Shown here piece by piece: positions 16,492 to 25,103 of a DNA stretch of 64,000 nucleotides. Each line of letters opens with the position of its first letter. Position 1 is the stretch's first letter. The notes beneath the pieces were generated by a model. That model searched no databases. It was not told the origin of the DNA and worked only from the letters and a program-made list of their open reading frames with translations. A program made the position numbers and the translations under genes. Where the stretch lies: positions 155,147 to 219,146 of the forward strand of contig CAQGLR010000003.1 of the NCBI GenBank assembly GCA_948794795.1. The letters run 5' to 3'. Origin of the DNA: an uncultured Lachnospiraceae bacterium. GTDB lineage: Bacteria > Bacillota > Clostridia > Lachnospirales > Lachnospiraceae.

Positions 16492-17784
16492 TTATGGATT
16501 AATTTGAGGTATATCAATAAATACATGAAATTCATTGTCATCATAAGAAATATTGTAAAAACCTTTATACTTTTCTATCGTTTTAATAGTATTACTTAAT
16601 CCTATACCATGAGCCCTGTTTTTATTATTCTTTGTTGTCTGGAAATATCCACCTTTTTTTATAATTATACCATTATATGAATTTTTAATTGATATAATTA
16701 AATTTCCTTTTTCCATGACAAATTTAAATTTAAGAAATTTTTTACCAGCACATTTTTCACATGCTTCAATTGCATTATTTAAAATATTTGAAAGTATTAA
16801 TACAATATCAGAATCTTCCATTGTAATTCCAGATAAATCATTTATTTTACAAACTACCACAATACCTTTTTCTACAGCTTCCTGGTATTTAGCATTGATA
16901 ATTGCATTTGCTACAGGATGGTTTGTGTTAATCTTATCCATACCATGTGACATAATTCCGCTTATTCTTTTCAGGTATTCCTTTGCCCCGTCATAATTTT
17001 TCTGCTCAAGCATAGTATATATGCATACAATATGGTTTTTATATTCATGTGAAAGTTCTCTCTGTTTTTCAAGTCCGTTTTCTATTGATTCATATAGTGC
17101 CTTTTGTGTCTTTTTATCCATTTCCAAAATATATTTTTCTTGTTCAAGAATATTTTTCTGGCCAATATCTTGTATAAATAAAAACATATAAATATTCATA
17201 GCTATAAGTAAACATATAATTATCCACAGAATATTTTTTTGGTCTGGAAATAATATTGTAAATCTGTTTTTCAACAAAACCCCTGTCAAACCTATAGAAA
17301 GCAATGGAAATACAGCAAGTTTTACCCAGCTGGTATTATTAAATGAATTTTTATATTTTTTGCTTATAAAATGTTTTACCAATATTATAATCAAAAGCAG
17401 GACACATTTATTCAAAAGTGTTACAAAGGTTCCAATAAATCTCTCTGAATTGTCTTGAATATAATAAATCTTATTATATACTATATAAGTAATTAAATCA
17501 GAAACTAAAAGAATTGCAATAAATGAAAAAGAGAATACAAAGGATTTTCTTAATGATATTCTATAAAAGATGCATATATTAAATACCATAATTAAAATAC
17601 TTCCGCATTCCTTTATAATAAAATTAACAGGCAGATTATTAATTACACCTAGCAAAAATACTATAATAATCCAAAAAAAAATTTTTTTTAACTTATTACT
17701 TTGTTTTTCTAAAAAAGCATCTCCAAAAAAACGGTAACAAGATATTTCTACCCAAATAACCAAAAAAGTTTCCAAATATTCCAT
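16492..17784 (-). CDS. AgrC-type sensor histidine kinase (GHKL domain)
   Basis: 430 residues. The N-terminal half is a multi-span membrane domain with about six or seven helices (for example IFFWIIIVFLLGVINNLPVN). A helical dimerisation region carries the phosphoacceptor motif RELSHEYKNHIVCIYTMLEQ, near residue 240. The C-terminal GHKL ATPase shows LSNILNNAIEACEK (N box) and RAHGIGLSN (G box). This is the HPK10 class, which senses autoinducing or bacteriocin-like peptides. Its start overlaps the regulator stop by one base (TAATG), indicating translational coupling. No agrB or agrD gene is visible nearby, so the signal is unknown. Confidence 0.85.
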   Translation of the reverse strand: MEYLETFLVIWVEISCYRFFGDAFLEKQSNKLKKIFFWIIIVFLLGVINNLPVNFIIKECGSILIMVFNICIFYRISLRKSFVFSFSFIAILLVSDLITYIVYNKIYYIQDNSERFIGTFVTLLNKCVLLLIIILVKHFISKKYKNSFNNTSWVKLAVFPLLSIGLTGVLLKNRFTILFPDQKNILWIIICLLIAMNIYMFLFIQDIGQKNILEQEKYILEMDKKTQKALYESIENGLEKQRELSHEYKNHIVCIYTMLEQKNYDGAKEYLKRISGIMSHGMDKINTNHPVANAIINAKYQEAVEKGIVVVCKINDLSGITMEDSDIVLILSNILNNAIEACEKCAGKKFLKFKFVMEKGNLIISIKNSYNGIIIKKGGYFQTTKNNKNRAHGIGLSNTIKTIEKYKGFYNISYDDNEFHVFIDIPQINP

Positions 17785-18509
17785 TATATTACTCCTTTAA
17801 CTTGTGAAAAACAAATTTTTGCTTCTGTAAATCTTTTTTGTGCAACTGGCAGCTGTATTCCTTCATACAATCTAAGGCTATACCGTTCGATATGTATAGC
17901 ATATCTCATATTAACCAGAAAACTTTTATGTATCCTGCACATACATCTATCTGACAAATCTTTTTCAACATCATCTAATTTCATATAAATATTATATATG
18001 GATTCACAATCTTTATTTACATGGAAAGCAAGCTTATGTAAACTGCTTTCTATGTATATTATATCTTCTGGATAAAGTTTACGTCTGCCAATATTAAATT
18101 CATATTCTATATATTTAGATAACTGCTGCATTTTTGATAATATTACATCCAGGGCTTCATATACATTATCTGCAAGATTGCAACTATCTTTAAGGATATA
18201 TCTGGTTGCCTCTACTTTATATCCTTCCAAAGTATAATTAATAAATGCTGTTACAAAAACAAGAAAAGTATTAGGACATGATATACGGAATATTTCTGCT
18301 GTCTGTATTCCATCCATCTCATCCATATTAACATCCAGAAATACAATATCATATTTTGTAATATCGTTCTTTCCAGAAATAAACTCTTTACCAGATAGAA
18401 AAATATCAATGGTATACTCTAATTTTTTATTTTCCAGGTAATTTTCTATAATATTATATAATATATCTAAAAATGTAATCTCATCATCACATACAGCTAT
18501 TCTTAACAT
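17784..18509 (-). CDS. LytTR-family response regulator (AgrA-like)
   Basis: 241 residues. Receiver domain: acidic pair MLRIAVCDDEITFLD and phosphoacceptor Asp in DIVFLDVNMDEMDGIQTAE (about residue 60). The C-terminal LytTR DNA-binding domain begins near residue 140 (IEYEFNIGRRKLYPEDIIYI) and has CRIHKSFLVNMRYAIHIER. LytTR proteins bind pairs of direct repeats upstream of target genes. First gene of the pair with the downstream kinase. The likely target is the ABC exporter operon at 16395-14335, but I could not identify a convincing repeat pair in the 16396-16491 interval. Confidence 0.88.
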   Translation of the reverse strand: MLRIAVCDDEITFLDILYNIIENYLENKKLEYTIDIFLSGKEFISGKNDITKYDIVFLDVNMDEMDGIQTAEIFRISCPNTFLVFVTAFINYTLEGYKVEATRYILKDSCNLADNVYEALDVILSKMQQLSKYIEYEFNIGRRKLYPEDIIYIESSLHKLAFHVNKDCESIYNIYMKLDDVEKDLSDRCMCRIHKSFLVNMRYAIHIERYSLRLYEGIQLPVAQKRFTEAKICFSQVKGVI

Positions 18510-18604
18510 TTTGCACCCTCTATCTATTCATTATAAACTACTTTTATAAATCAGTGTAACAATATAACAATTTACTTGCAACAATAAAATACTTTATAAA
18601 TTAT

Positions 18605-18735
18605 GTATATCTGGCAATTCCAAAATTTTACCAACAAAAAACCATATACAACATAGCTTTGCCCTCATTGCGCCTGGATAAGATACCAGGTACTGCTGTA
18701 CTGTCTCCCAATCTGCAGTCTTACAGATTTTTGTT
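18605..18735 (-). repeat. Decayed structured element, copy A3
   Basis: TCTGGCAATTCCAAAATTTT followed by ACCAACAAAAAACCATA matches the 3' arm of copy A4, including that copy's extra CAAAGCCATG-like hairpin. The core is recognisable but mutated (ATTGCGCCTGGATAAGATACC), and the other arm is largely lost. It occupies much of the gap between the response regulator and fucO. Confidence 0.55.
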
Positions 18736-18776
18736 GTTTTATTTTATCATAAGCAAACATTCAAGTCTATTAAATA

Positions 18777-18805
18777 TTGCTTTTTATAACTCTGTTTTGT
18801 ATAAT
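18777..18805 (+). promoter_or_regulatory. Sigma-A promoter of fucO
   Basis: TTGCTT (18777-18782), a 17-base spacer and TATAAT (18800-18805), about 78 bases before the fucO start. Confidence 0.55.
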
Positions 18806-18882
18806 ATTTTTATGCGCACAGAGATAGTTATAAATATTTTAATAAATGTGCAGCAATAAATTTTGAGGAGGTTTTTGTTAAA

Positions 18883-20031
18883 ATGTCAAACAGATTTATA
18901 CTAAATGAAACATCTTACCATGGTGCTGGTGCAATTAAAGAAATTGCTACAGAAGTTAAAGCAAGGGGTCTTAAGAAAGCTTTTATATGTTCTGACCCTG
19001 ACCTTGTAAAATTTGGGGTTACACAGAAAGTTATTGATGTACTGGCAGAAAATAACATGGATTATGAACTTTATTCCAATATTAAGCCAAACCCAACTAT
19101 TGAAAATGTACAAACAGGTATGGAAACATTTAAAGCAGCTGGAACAGATTATCTTATTGCAATAGGCGGTGGTTCTTCAATGGATACTGCAAAGGCAATA
19201 GGTATAGTTATAAATAACCCAGAATTCGCAGATATCAGAAGCCTTGAAGGCACAGCTGCTACAAAGAATAAGTCTGTACCTGTACTTGCTGTACCAACAA
19301 CAGCAGGAACAGCAGCAGAAGTTACTATTAACTACGTTATCACAGATGCAGAAAAGAACCGTAAAATGGTATGTGTTGACCCACATGACATTCCTGTTGT
19401 TGCATTTATTGACCCTGAAATGATGTCTTCTATGCCAAAAGGGCTTACAGCAGCTACTGGCATGGATGCACTTACACATGCTATCGAAGGTTATATAACA
19501 GCAGGTGCATGGGAACTTTCAGATATGTTCCATCTTAAGGCTATAGAAATTATATCACGTTCATTAAGGGGTGCTGTAGATAATACACCAGAAGGACGTG
19601 AAGGCATGGCTCTTGGACAGTATATAGCAGGTATGGGGTTTTCTAATGTAGGTCTTGGAATTGTACACTCTATGGCACACCCTCTTGGAGCTTTATATGA
19701 TACACCTCACGGAATTGCCAATGCTATTATCCTTCCTACAGTTATGGAGTACAATGCAGAAGCAACAGGTGAAAAATACCGTGACATAGCAAAGGCAATG
19801 GGTATTCACGGCACAGAAAACATGTCACAGGATGAATACCGCAAAGCTGCTGTAGATGCTGTAAGACAGCTTTCATCTGATGTAGGGATACCAGCAGATT
19901 TAAAGGATATTGTAAAGAAAGAAGATATACCATTCCTTGCACAGTCTGCTTATGATGACGCATGCAGGCCAGGCAATCCAAAAGAAACAAGTGTAGAAGA
20001 TATTACCAGACTTTATGAATCTCTTATTTAA
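18883..20031 (+). CDS. fucO: Lactaldehyde reductase / iron-containing alcohol dehydrogenase
   Basis: 382 residues, the standard length for group III Fe-dependent alcohol dehydrogenases. The NAD-binding GGGSSMDTAKAIG and PTTAGTAAEVT are present, as are the metal ligands in ATGMDALTHAIEGYI, HSMAHPLGALYDTPHG and HGIANAIILP. The overall match is closest to FucO, which interconverts L-lactaldehyde and 1,2-propanediol with NADH during fucose or rhamnose use. It stands alone with its own promoter and a strong terminator, not beside fucose genes, so a more general aldehyde or alcohol redox role is possible. GAGGAGG precedes the ATG by 12 bases. Confidence 0.85.
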   Translation: MSNRFILNETSYHGAGAIKEIATEVKARGLKKAFICSDPDLVKFGVTQKVIDVLAENNMDYELYSNIKPNPTIENVQTGMETFKAAGTDYLIAIGGGSSMDTAKAIGIVINNPEFADIRSLEGTAATKNKSVPVLAVPTTAGTAAEVTINYVITDAEKNRKMVCVDPHDIPVVAFIDPEMMSSMPKGLTAATGMDALTHAIEGYITAGAWELSDMFHLKAIEIISRSLRGAVDNTPEGREGMALGQYIAGMGFSNVGLGIVHSMAHPLGALYDTPHGIANAIILPTVMEYNAEATGEKYRDIAKAMGIHGTENMSQDEYRKAAVDAVRQLSSDVGIPADLKDIVKKEDIPFLAQSAYDDACRPGNPKETSVEDITRLYESLI

Positions 20032-20096
20032 AAACAGATAATGCCAGCCTGGCATTATAGCTGGATATTGCTGCTTTACTTAAATAATAACCAGAC

Positions 20097-20146
20097 AGAT
20101 TACACAAAGTTGCCAGAACTGGCAGCTTTGTGTAATCTTTAATTTT
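20097..20146 (+). terminator. Rho-independent terminator after fucO
   Basis: Twenty-base near-perfect stem AGATTACACAAAGTTGCCAG (20097-20116) and its complement (20119-20138) with a 2-base loop, followed by TTAATTTT. A smaller palindrome, ATAATGCCAGCCTGGCATTAT without its first base, lies at 20039-20058. Confidence 0.8.
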
Positions 20147-20172
20147 AAAAACCTCTTGTCTGGCTAAACTGG

Positions 20173-20250
20173 TTATTTCATAAGCTTGTGGATGTACTTT
20201 TTCTCAACTGTCACAAGCATTGACAAATCAAGCCCGGAAACTGCAAATGC
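20173..20250 (-). pseudogene. trkA remnant: both gene ends joined by an internal deletion
   Basis: Minus-strand frame reading FAVSGL-DLSMLVTVEKKYIHKLMK-stop. The first six residues match the trkA start at 24408 (FAVFGL), and the rest matches the last 18 codons of trkA (23774-23830) almost base for base. About 190 internal codons are missing, and the junction keeps frame. Similarity extends some 15 bases past the stop into the shared downstream sequence. It is therefore a deleted second copy of trkA. Together with the real trkA it flanks the 20409-23408 operon. The rest of the 20147-20408 gap holds nothing else I can name. Confidence 0.65.
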
Positions 20251-20408
20251 CTGACATCCAAATCTTATGGCAGGCAAGAGCACCAGCTTGCCATATCTAA
20301 AGAAATCTTTATAATTCTTACGGTTTTCTCTTTATACTTCCTCTTTATACTGAAATCATCAAATAACAATATAGCACACTGAATTCATTATATGAGGAGG
20401 GATATCCT

Positions 20409-21002
20409 ATGTGGCAGTTTTTAAGAGAATACCTCAGTGCTCCAGACACTATCGGAGCTATTGCTCCCAGCAGCAGGCATCTGGCAGCGTCCATGACGGC
20501 TTCTATTGATTTTGGTAAAGCACACTGCATTGTAGAATATGGGGCGGGGACGGGCGTATTTACCCAAGATGTGGCAGCAAGAAAAAAGCAGGACACGGCT
20601 TATATCGTGATTGAACAGAATGACCGTTTTTACGAAATATTGCGGAAACAGTTCCATGGAATGCCGGGGCTGGTACTGGTCCATGGAGATGCTGGAAATG
20701 TATGCGGCTTCTTAAGAGAACAGGGATTCCAACATGCAGATTATATCATTTCTGGTCTGCCATTTACATCTCTTCCACGGCAGGTGTCCCACAGAATACT
20801 GTCACAGACCCAAAAGGCTATCGGAACCGAAGGTGTATTTACCACATTCCAGTATACGCTGTTGCGGAAAACCTTTCTTGAAAATTATTTCAATATCCAG
20901 AAGATTGTAAGGGTCTGGCGGAATCTGCCTCCGGCATATGTGCTGGATATGAAATTAAAATGTTGCCATGGGAAGCAGACTTCTGCTAAAGGTGCAGTAT
21001 GA
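20409..21002 (+). CDS. SAM-dependent methyltransferase, phospholipid N-methyltransferase-like
   Basis: 197 residues. The opening WQFLREYLSAPDTIGAIAPS is characteristic of the small PmtA-like methyltransferase group. The SAM-binding motif I is IVEYGAGTGVFTQDV and motif IV is DYIISGLPFTSLP. Family members methylate membrane phosphatidylethanolamine or resemble rRNA adenine dimethylases. The substrate here is unknown. First gene of a four-gene operon in which every junction overlaps (ATGA or TAATG). Codon use is visibly GC-richer than its neighbours, which suggests transfer from another genome. GGAGGG precedes the ATG. An alternative reading is a KsgA/Erm-like rRNA methyltransferase, but the length and N-terminus fit PmtA better. 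Confidence 0.7.
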   Translation: MWQFLREYLSAPDTIGAIAPSSRHLAASMTASIDFGKAHCIVEYGAGTGVFTQDVAARKKQDTAYIVIEQNDRFYEILRKQFHGMPGLVLVHGDAGNVCGFLREQGFQHADYIISGLPFTSLPRQVSHRILSQTQKAIGTEGVFTTFQYTLLRKTFLENYFNIQKIVRVWRNLPPAYVLDMKLKCCHGKQTSAKGAV

Positions 21003-21550
21003 ACCAGATATTAGGAGATGTCGTTATGTGGTGCGTCTATTTTCTTGTTTGTGTGTTGCTCCCTATATGTAATCCGGTGCCAGAAACTGCAGTGATACTG
21101 TGGGGAACCAGACAGTGCGGCAGCCTGGGTGCCTTTTTTCTTGGAGTCATAGGCTCCGTGCTGGGATTGGTAATTATGTATTCCTTATCTTCACTGGTTG
21201 TACACCGTATTTCAAAAGGGAGAAAAGAGAAAAGGCAGCTTGCATGGTTAAAGCAGATGACAGGGCGGTACCGCGTTTGGATTCTTGGCATACTGCTGAT
21301 CATTCCGCTTGTGTCTGATGAAGTGCTCTGTGCAGGTTCTGCTTTTTTGAAAATACCATTGCCTCAGTTTCTGAAAATTGGTATAATTGCTAAAAGCATA
21401 TCCATCGGTATGATTGCCTTTCCGGGTTTTCTTGGCAACTTGTGCGGTCTGAGGCGATGGCAGATAATCGCTGTGGAGCTTCTGTTAATGTTCCTTGCCT
21501 CAGTGGTTCTGCAGCATTTCTACAAAAAGGGAGAAGCAAAGCTATCATGA
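20999..21550 (+). CDS. Small multi-pass membrane protein, VTT/DedA-like
   Basis: 183 residues with about four to five hydrophobic segments. PVPETAVILWGTRQCGSLGA and a following GSVLGLVIMYSLSS, then the IIPLVSDEVLCAGSAFLKIP stretch and SISIGMIAFPGFLG, resemble the core of VTT (DedA/SNARE-associated) proteins, several of which move lipids across membranes. The match is by pattern only, and no family is certain. Its ATG overlaps the methyltransferase stop by 4 bases, and its stop overlaps the regulator start by 4 bases. Pairing with a lipid methyltransferase suggests a joint role in membrane lipid remodelling (inference). Confidence 0.6.
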   Translation: MNQILGDVVMWCVYFLVCVLLPICNPVPETAVILWGTRQCGSLGAFFLGVIGSVLGLVIMYSLSSLVVHRISKGRKEKRQLAWLKQMTGRYRVWILGILLIIPLVSDEVLCAGSAFLKIPLPQFLKIGIIAKSISIGMIAFPGFLGNLCGLRRWQIIAVELLLMFLASVVLQHFYKKGEAKLS

Positions 21551-22230
21551 AAGAATTCATATTGGTTGTTAACGATGATAAAGATATCCGCAGGCTTCTA
21601 GGCATCTATCTGGGCAATGAGGGCTACCGTTACCTCACTTGTGAAAATGCAGCGCAGGCGCTGGATATCCTGGAACACTATCAGGTTGATCTGATCCTGA
21701 TGGATGTAATGATGCCAGAAATTGATGGTATCAGTGCCTGCCTGCGAATAAGGGAAAGAAGCAAAATGCCGGTTATATTTATGTCGGCGAAAACAGAAGA
21801 TATAGACATAATACAAGGTCTCACGGTGGGAGGAGACGATTATGTGACGAAGCCTTTTAAGCCCATTGAACTTCTTGCCCGCGTCAGAGCCCAGCTCCGC
21901 CGCTATAAACAGTATAATGAGACGGAAAAGCCAGCGCACACGCTCCAGACGGAAGATCTGACGTTGGATATAGAAAGCCGTCAGGTATGGGTAAGCGGAC
22001 GTGAAGTGAAGCTGACGCGCAAGGAGTATGACATTCTGGAATATATGCTGCGAAACAAGGGACAGGTGCTGGCCATGGCGCAGATTTATGAAGCGGTATG
22101 GCATGAAGAATTTTTCTGTTTGGAAAATGCGGTGATGATGCATATTGCCAACCTCCGCAATAAACTGAACTGGGATAATGTACATCCGGATTTTATCAAA
22201 ACCTGTTGGGGAAGAGGGTATCAGATATAA
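21547..22230 (+). CDS. OmpR/VanR-type response regulator
   Basis: 227 residues. Receiver: LVVNDDKDIRRLLGIYL with phosphoacceptor Asp in DLILMDVMMPEIDGIS and the switch lysine in DDYVTKPFKPIELLAR. C-terminal winged helix: LTRKEYDILEYMLRNKGQVL and NAVMMHIANLRNKL. Overall closest to VanR-like regulators. The ATG at 21547 overlaps the previous stop (ATGA); a longer frame start inside the membrane gene has no ribosome site. It is paired with the kinase at 22230. It probably controls its own operon and perhaps membrane-defence genes elsewhere. Confidence 0.88.
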   Translation: MKEFILVVNDDKDIRRLLGIYLGNEGYRYLTCENAAQALDILEHYQVDLILMDVMMPEIDGISACLRIRERSKMPVIFMSAKTEDIDIIQGLTVGGDDYVTKPFKPIELLARVRAQLRRYKQYNETEKPAHTLQTEDLTLDIESRQVWVSGREVKLTRKEYDILEYMLRNKGQVLAMAQIYEAVWHEEFFCLENAVMMHIANLRNKLNWDNVHPDFIKTCWGRGYQI

Positions 22231-23408
22231 TGCTATCAAAGATAATTCCAAACTATATTTTAATCAACGGCATTGTCATCGGAGGAACGGTTTTCGTGAT
22301 TTTTCTGGTTTACAGAAAACTCTCCTCCTCATTCCAAAAACGCCTCACAGCATATTTCCTGAAAGCGGCCTGCGTTTCCCTTATTATCAGCTTAGTGGTA
22401 CTGGCAGTGGTACTTGCCATGATGCAGCTTCTGCTCCATTCCGGGATGTGGGATTTTTTTTATAAGCTGGGCTATGGATACCTCATTGCTGCCGAATATC
22501 TTCCGTCGGTGCTGGCAGTGGCGTTTCCCATAATATGCTTTGTTGTTTCCTTTTCCGTCAGGGTCAGCCGCAAGGTCAGGTATGTGGAGTATCTGTCCCA
22601 GGAAATCCAGAAGATCCGGGATGAGGGCTTTGGAAGGAGCATGGAACTTCAGGGTGATGATGAAATCACCCAGCTGTGCGCCGTCATCAACGAGATGTCT
22701 GTCCATCTCAGGGAAAAGGAGGAAAGGGAAAAAAGACAGCAACAGAGTAAGAATGAGCTAATTACCAATGTCTCCCATGATCTGCGCAGTCCTCTTACCT
22801 CAATCATTGGCTATGTGGAACTGCTGAAGGAAACGGGACCTGAAGACAGACAGCACTTTGATGAATACATTGAAGTGGTAGAGCGGCGTCTGACGGGGCT
22901 TAACGGGCTTATTAACGAACTATTTGAATATACAAAGCTGAACTCCGCCGGCCAGTTTACTGATATGGAGAAAAGGGATGTGCTGGAACTGCTGCGGCAT
23001 ATCCTTTATGAATATAAAATTCTTATGGAAGCAGATGGCTTGACGCTTTCATGGCAGCTGGAGGCGGAAAGCCATGCCACCTATATTAATACGCAGCAGA
23101 TGGTACGGGTGTTCCAGAATCTGCTGGACAACGCCCGCAGATATGCCGACCGTTCTGCTCCGGTAACCGTGACGGCACAGGACGCGGACCGGCTTCATAT
23201 CTGTATCACGAACCGGCTGACAGATGCCCATGGCATTGAACCTGACCGGATCTTTGAGCGCTTCTACTGTGGAGACCGGGCCAGAAGCACTCCCCAAAGC
23301 TCCGGGCTGGGGCTTGCCATTGTAAAACGCATCGTGGAACTCCACGGGGGCGAGGCTGGTGCATCGTTACAGGGCCAGGAACTGTCCATCCATCTGTTTC
23401 TCAAATAA
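22230..23408 (+). CDS. VanS-like sensor histidine kinase
   Basis: 392 residues. Two membrane segments, near residues 7-25 and 45-65, with a third hydrophobic stretch near 85-110; a HAMP-like linker; then HisKA with NVSHDLRSPLTSIIGYVELL and HATPase with VFQNLLDNARRYA and SSGLGLAIVKRIVELHGG. The extracellular part is very short, as in intramembrane-sensing kinases that react to envelope stress or peptide antibiotics. Start and previous stop overlap by one base. GC-rich codons match the rest of the operon. Confidence 0.88.
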   Translation: MLSKIIPNYILINGIVIGGTVFVIFLVYRKLSSSFQKRLTAYFLKAACVSLIISLVVLAVVLAMMQLLLHSGMWDFFYKLGYGYLIAAEYLPSVLAVAFPIICFVVSFSVRVSRKVRYVEYLSQEIQKIRDEGFGRSMELQGDDEITQLCAVINEMSVHLREKEEREKRQQQSKNELITNVSHDLRSPLTSIIGYVELLKETGPEDRQHFDEYIEVVERRLTGLNGLINELFEYTKLNSAGQFTDMEKRDVLELLRHILYEYKILMEADGLTLSWQLEAESHATYINTQQMVRVFQNLLDNARRYADRSAPVTVTAQDADRLHICITNRLTDAHGIEPDRIFERFYCGDRARSTPQSSGLGLAIVKRIVELHGGEAGASLQGQELSIHLFLK

Positions 23409-23603
23409 AATAAAAAGCACCATTAGAAAAAATCTGTATATACCACAGCGAAAAAGGCACGCTGTTTCTGAATAAAAAACAGTATACGCATATTGCTGGA
23501 GCTGTGATGGAACCTGCTGCGGGCACTTCTTCCAGGAGAGAGGGCAAGTATAGTACAAATTAAACATGGCAAGTTTCAGAAATAACCGTATAATACAAAC
23601 GGA

Positions 23604-23700
23604 ACGAGGAATAAATTTCCTATAAGTAAACAGTTTGATAAAAAGTTTAAGGAAAATGCAGTACAGTATTACCTTGCACATAAGGAGCTTGGATGGAATA
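23604..23700 (+). pseudogene. IS3-family transposase OrfA fragment
   Basis: One frame reads NKFPISKQFDKKFKENAVQYYLAHKELG, written in two parts: NKFPISKQFDKKFK and ENAVQYYLAHKELG. This is the start of the helix-turn-helix of IS3-type OrfA proteins (pattern FDxxFKxNAVxxYL). It has no proper start and runs into element-A sequence at 23712. It lies at the right edge of the GC-rich operon. The rest of 23409-23603 shows nothing I can assign. Confidence 0.5.
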
Positions 23701-23711
23701 CCTGGGAACTA

Positions 23712-23759
23712 CCAAAGCCACATAACTTATGAAATATCTAATTTCCAAACACACCCTGG
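23712..23759 (+). repeat. Right-end fragment of structured element A
   Basis: CCAAAGCCACATAACTTATG and the 28 bases that follow, ending CCAAACACACCCTGG, align without gaps to the right end of copy A4 (to 40048). The fragment stops 14 bases before the trkA stop codon, as A4 stops at the lysC stop. The remainder of the copy is missing. Confidence 0.6.
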
Positions 23760-23773
23760 TCTGGTTAAACCAG

Positions 23774-24421
23774 TTATTTCATAAGCTTGTGGATATACTT
23801 TTTCTCAACTGTCACAAGCATTGACAAATCTGGTGACAATATACTGTCAGGGTCTGGATTAACCACAAGTTCACCATCCTTGCGCAATGCAATAACATTA
23901 ATATGCTCTTTGCTGCGTAGGTCAAGCCCTCTTAAAGTATATCCTGCCCATTCTGGCTTTATATTTATCTCTAACATTTTTATTGTTTCAGAAAGTTCAA
24001 CAAAATCAAGTATATTTCCTGTTACAAGATGCCTTGCAGTCCTTATGCCAGTTTCAAGTTCTGGACGGACTACTTTATCTGCACCAACTTTTTTAAGTAT
24101 TTTTGAATGTGTTTCATCCTGTGATTTTGCAATTACATATGGAACACCTGATTCTTTAGCAAATATTGTTGCCAGTATGCTTGCATCAAGGCTTCTTGTA
24201 ATTGCAACAACAACTGCATCCATATTAGATATGCCAAGTGATTCCATAGCCTCTGTATCACGTATATCAGCTGCCACTGCACATGTTGCTATATCTGCCA
24301 GGGCATGTACCCTTTCTTTATTAATATCAACTGCCAGTACATCAGCACCTGCATTAGCAAGTTCTGTTGCAACACTGCGCCCAAACTTGCCAAGCCCAAA
24401 AACTGCAAATGATTTATCCAT
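23774..24421 (-). CDS. trkA: Potassium uptake regulatory protein TrkA/KtrA
   Basis: 215 residues. N-terminal Rossmann (RCK-N) domain with the nucleotide loop FGLGKFGRSVATELANAGAD and acidic residue in VLAVDINKERV. The C-terminal RCK-C domain starts near residue 135 and ends DLSMLVTVEKKYIHKLMK. It is a cytoplasmic gating ring that binds nucleotide and controls the TrkH/KtrB channel. Single-RCK length fits the KtrA/TrkA type of Firmicutes. Its usual partner, trkH, lies 5.2 kb upstream in the same direction, with an unrelated cassette in between. Confidence 0.9.
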   Translation of the reverse strand: MDKSFAVFGLGKFGRSVATELANAGADVLAVDINKERVHALADIATCAVAADIRDTEAMESLGISNMDAVVVAITRSLDASILATIFAKESGVPYVIAKSQDETHSKILKKVGADKVVRPELETGIRTARHLVTGNILDFVELSETIKMLEINIKPEWAGYTLRGLDLRSKEHINVIALRKDGELVVNPDPDSILSPDLSMLVTVEKKYIHKLMK

Positions 24422-24545
24422 ATTTTCCTCTCTTCCACATTAACCCATTTAATATAACAAATAGAGTTTATTATTAACCTTACTCTATGTACTTTAATTA
24501 ATAATTATTATCTAAAATAATTTTATAAAAATTTACATTGCACAA

Positions 24546-25088
24546 TCAAACCTGCTTATATTTATGGGAATATTTTGCAAACTCCTCTTTACAATTATTA
24601 TTAGCAAAATCAAAAAAACTATCAATAAGCCCTAACATGTCTTCATGTTCAATTTTAATACCATCATTAGATAACATCATTCCAGAAAACCTTTTTCTCA
24701 GATTAGCCTGTTTCATCTTATGTAACATCTCTCTTGTTTTCTGTTTCTGGATATCATTAATATTTTCATCTTTTAGTAATCTCTCTGCTATAAAAGATAT
24801 GTTATCCATTACAGAACTAGCAGCATCAGTTAAAGCTCTTGATAAATGTTCTTTAATTGCGAATGCCTGGCATTCAATTTCTTTCTCTTCATAAGAAGAT
24901 GCAAGTTTTCTAAAGTGAAACAAAGCATCCCTGAAATTAGTATAACACCCACAAGGTAAATAGATATTTGCTGTATTGGCATAAAGTTCATACTGTAGCA
25001 GGATTTCTGATGATTTCACTATATAATTTTCATAAATCCCTTCACAAATATGAGTTTTTTCGACTGGATGTATCCTTTCTAAAGTCAT
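24546..25088 (-). CDS. Uncharacterised helical protein of the MBL-fold cassette
   Basis: 180 residues, not recognised. Predicted mostly alpha-helical, no signal peptide or membrane segment, mixed charge, with the Cys-containing stretch NIYLPCGCYTNFRDALFHF near residue 45. The AAGGG site is modest. It is last in a four-gene minus-strand group that starts with the metallo-hydrolase at 27179. A clear open frame with neighbour-like AT-rich codon use supports it as a real gene; nothing in the sequence gives a function. Confidence 0.6.
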   Translation of the reverse strand: MTLERIHPVEKTHICEGIYENYIVKSSEILLQYELYANTANIYLPCGCYTNFRDALFHFRKLASSYEEKEIECQAFAIKEHLSRALTDAASSVMDNISFIAERLLKDENINDIQKQKTREMLHKMKQANLRKRFSGMMLSNDGIKIEHEDMLGLIDSFFDFANNNCKEEFAKYSHKYKQV

Positions 25089-25103
25089 ATCATATACCCT
25101 TAA

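Noticed and set aside
23409..23603. Small gene after the VanS-like kinase
   Set aside because: Frames are short and interrupted; the only recognisable sequence is the IS3-type fragment that follows.
20158..23830. The trkA-end direct repeat as attL/attR of an integrative element
   Set aside because: The left copy also contains the first codons of trkA joined in frame, so a deleted trkA duplicate explains it better; no integrase is present.
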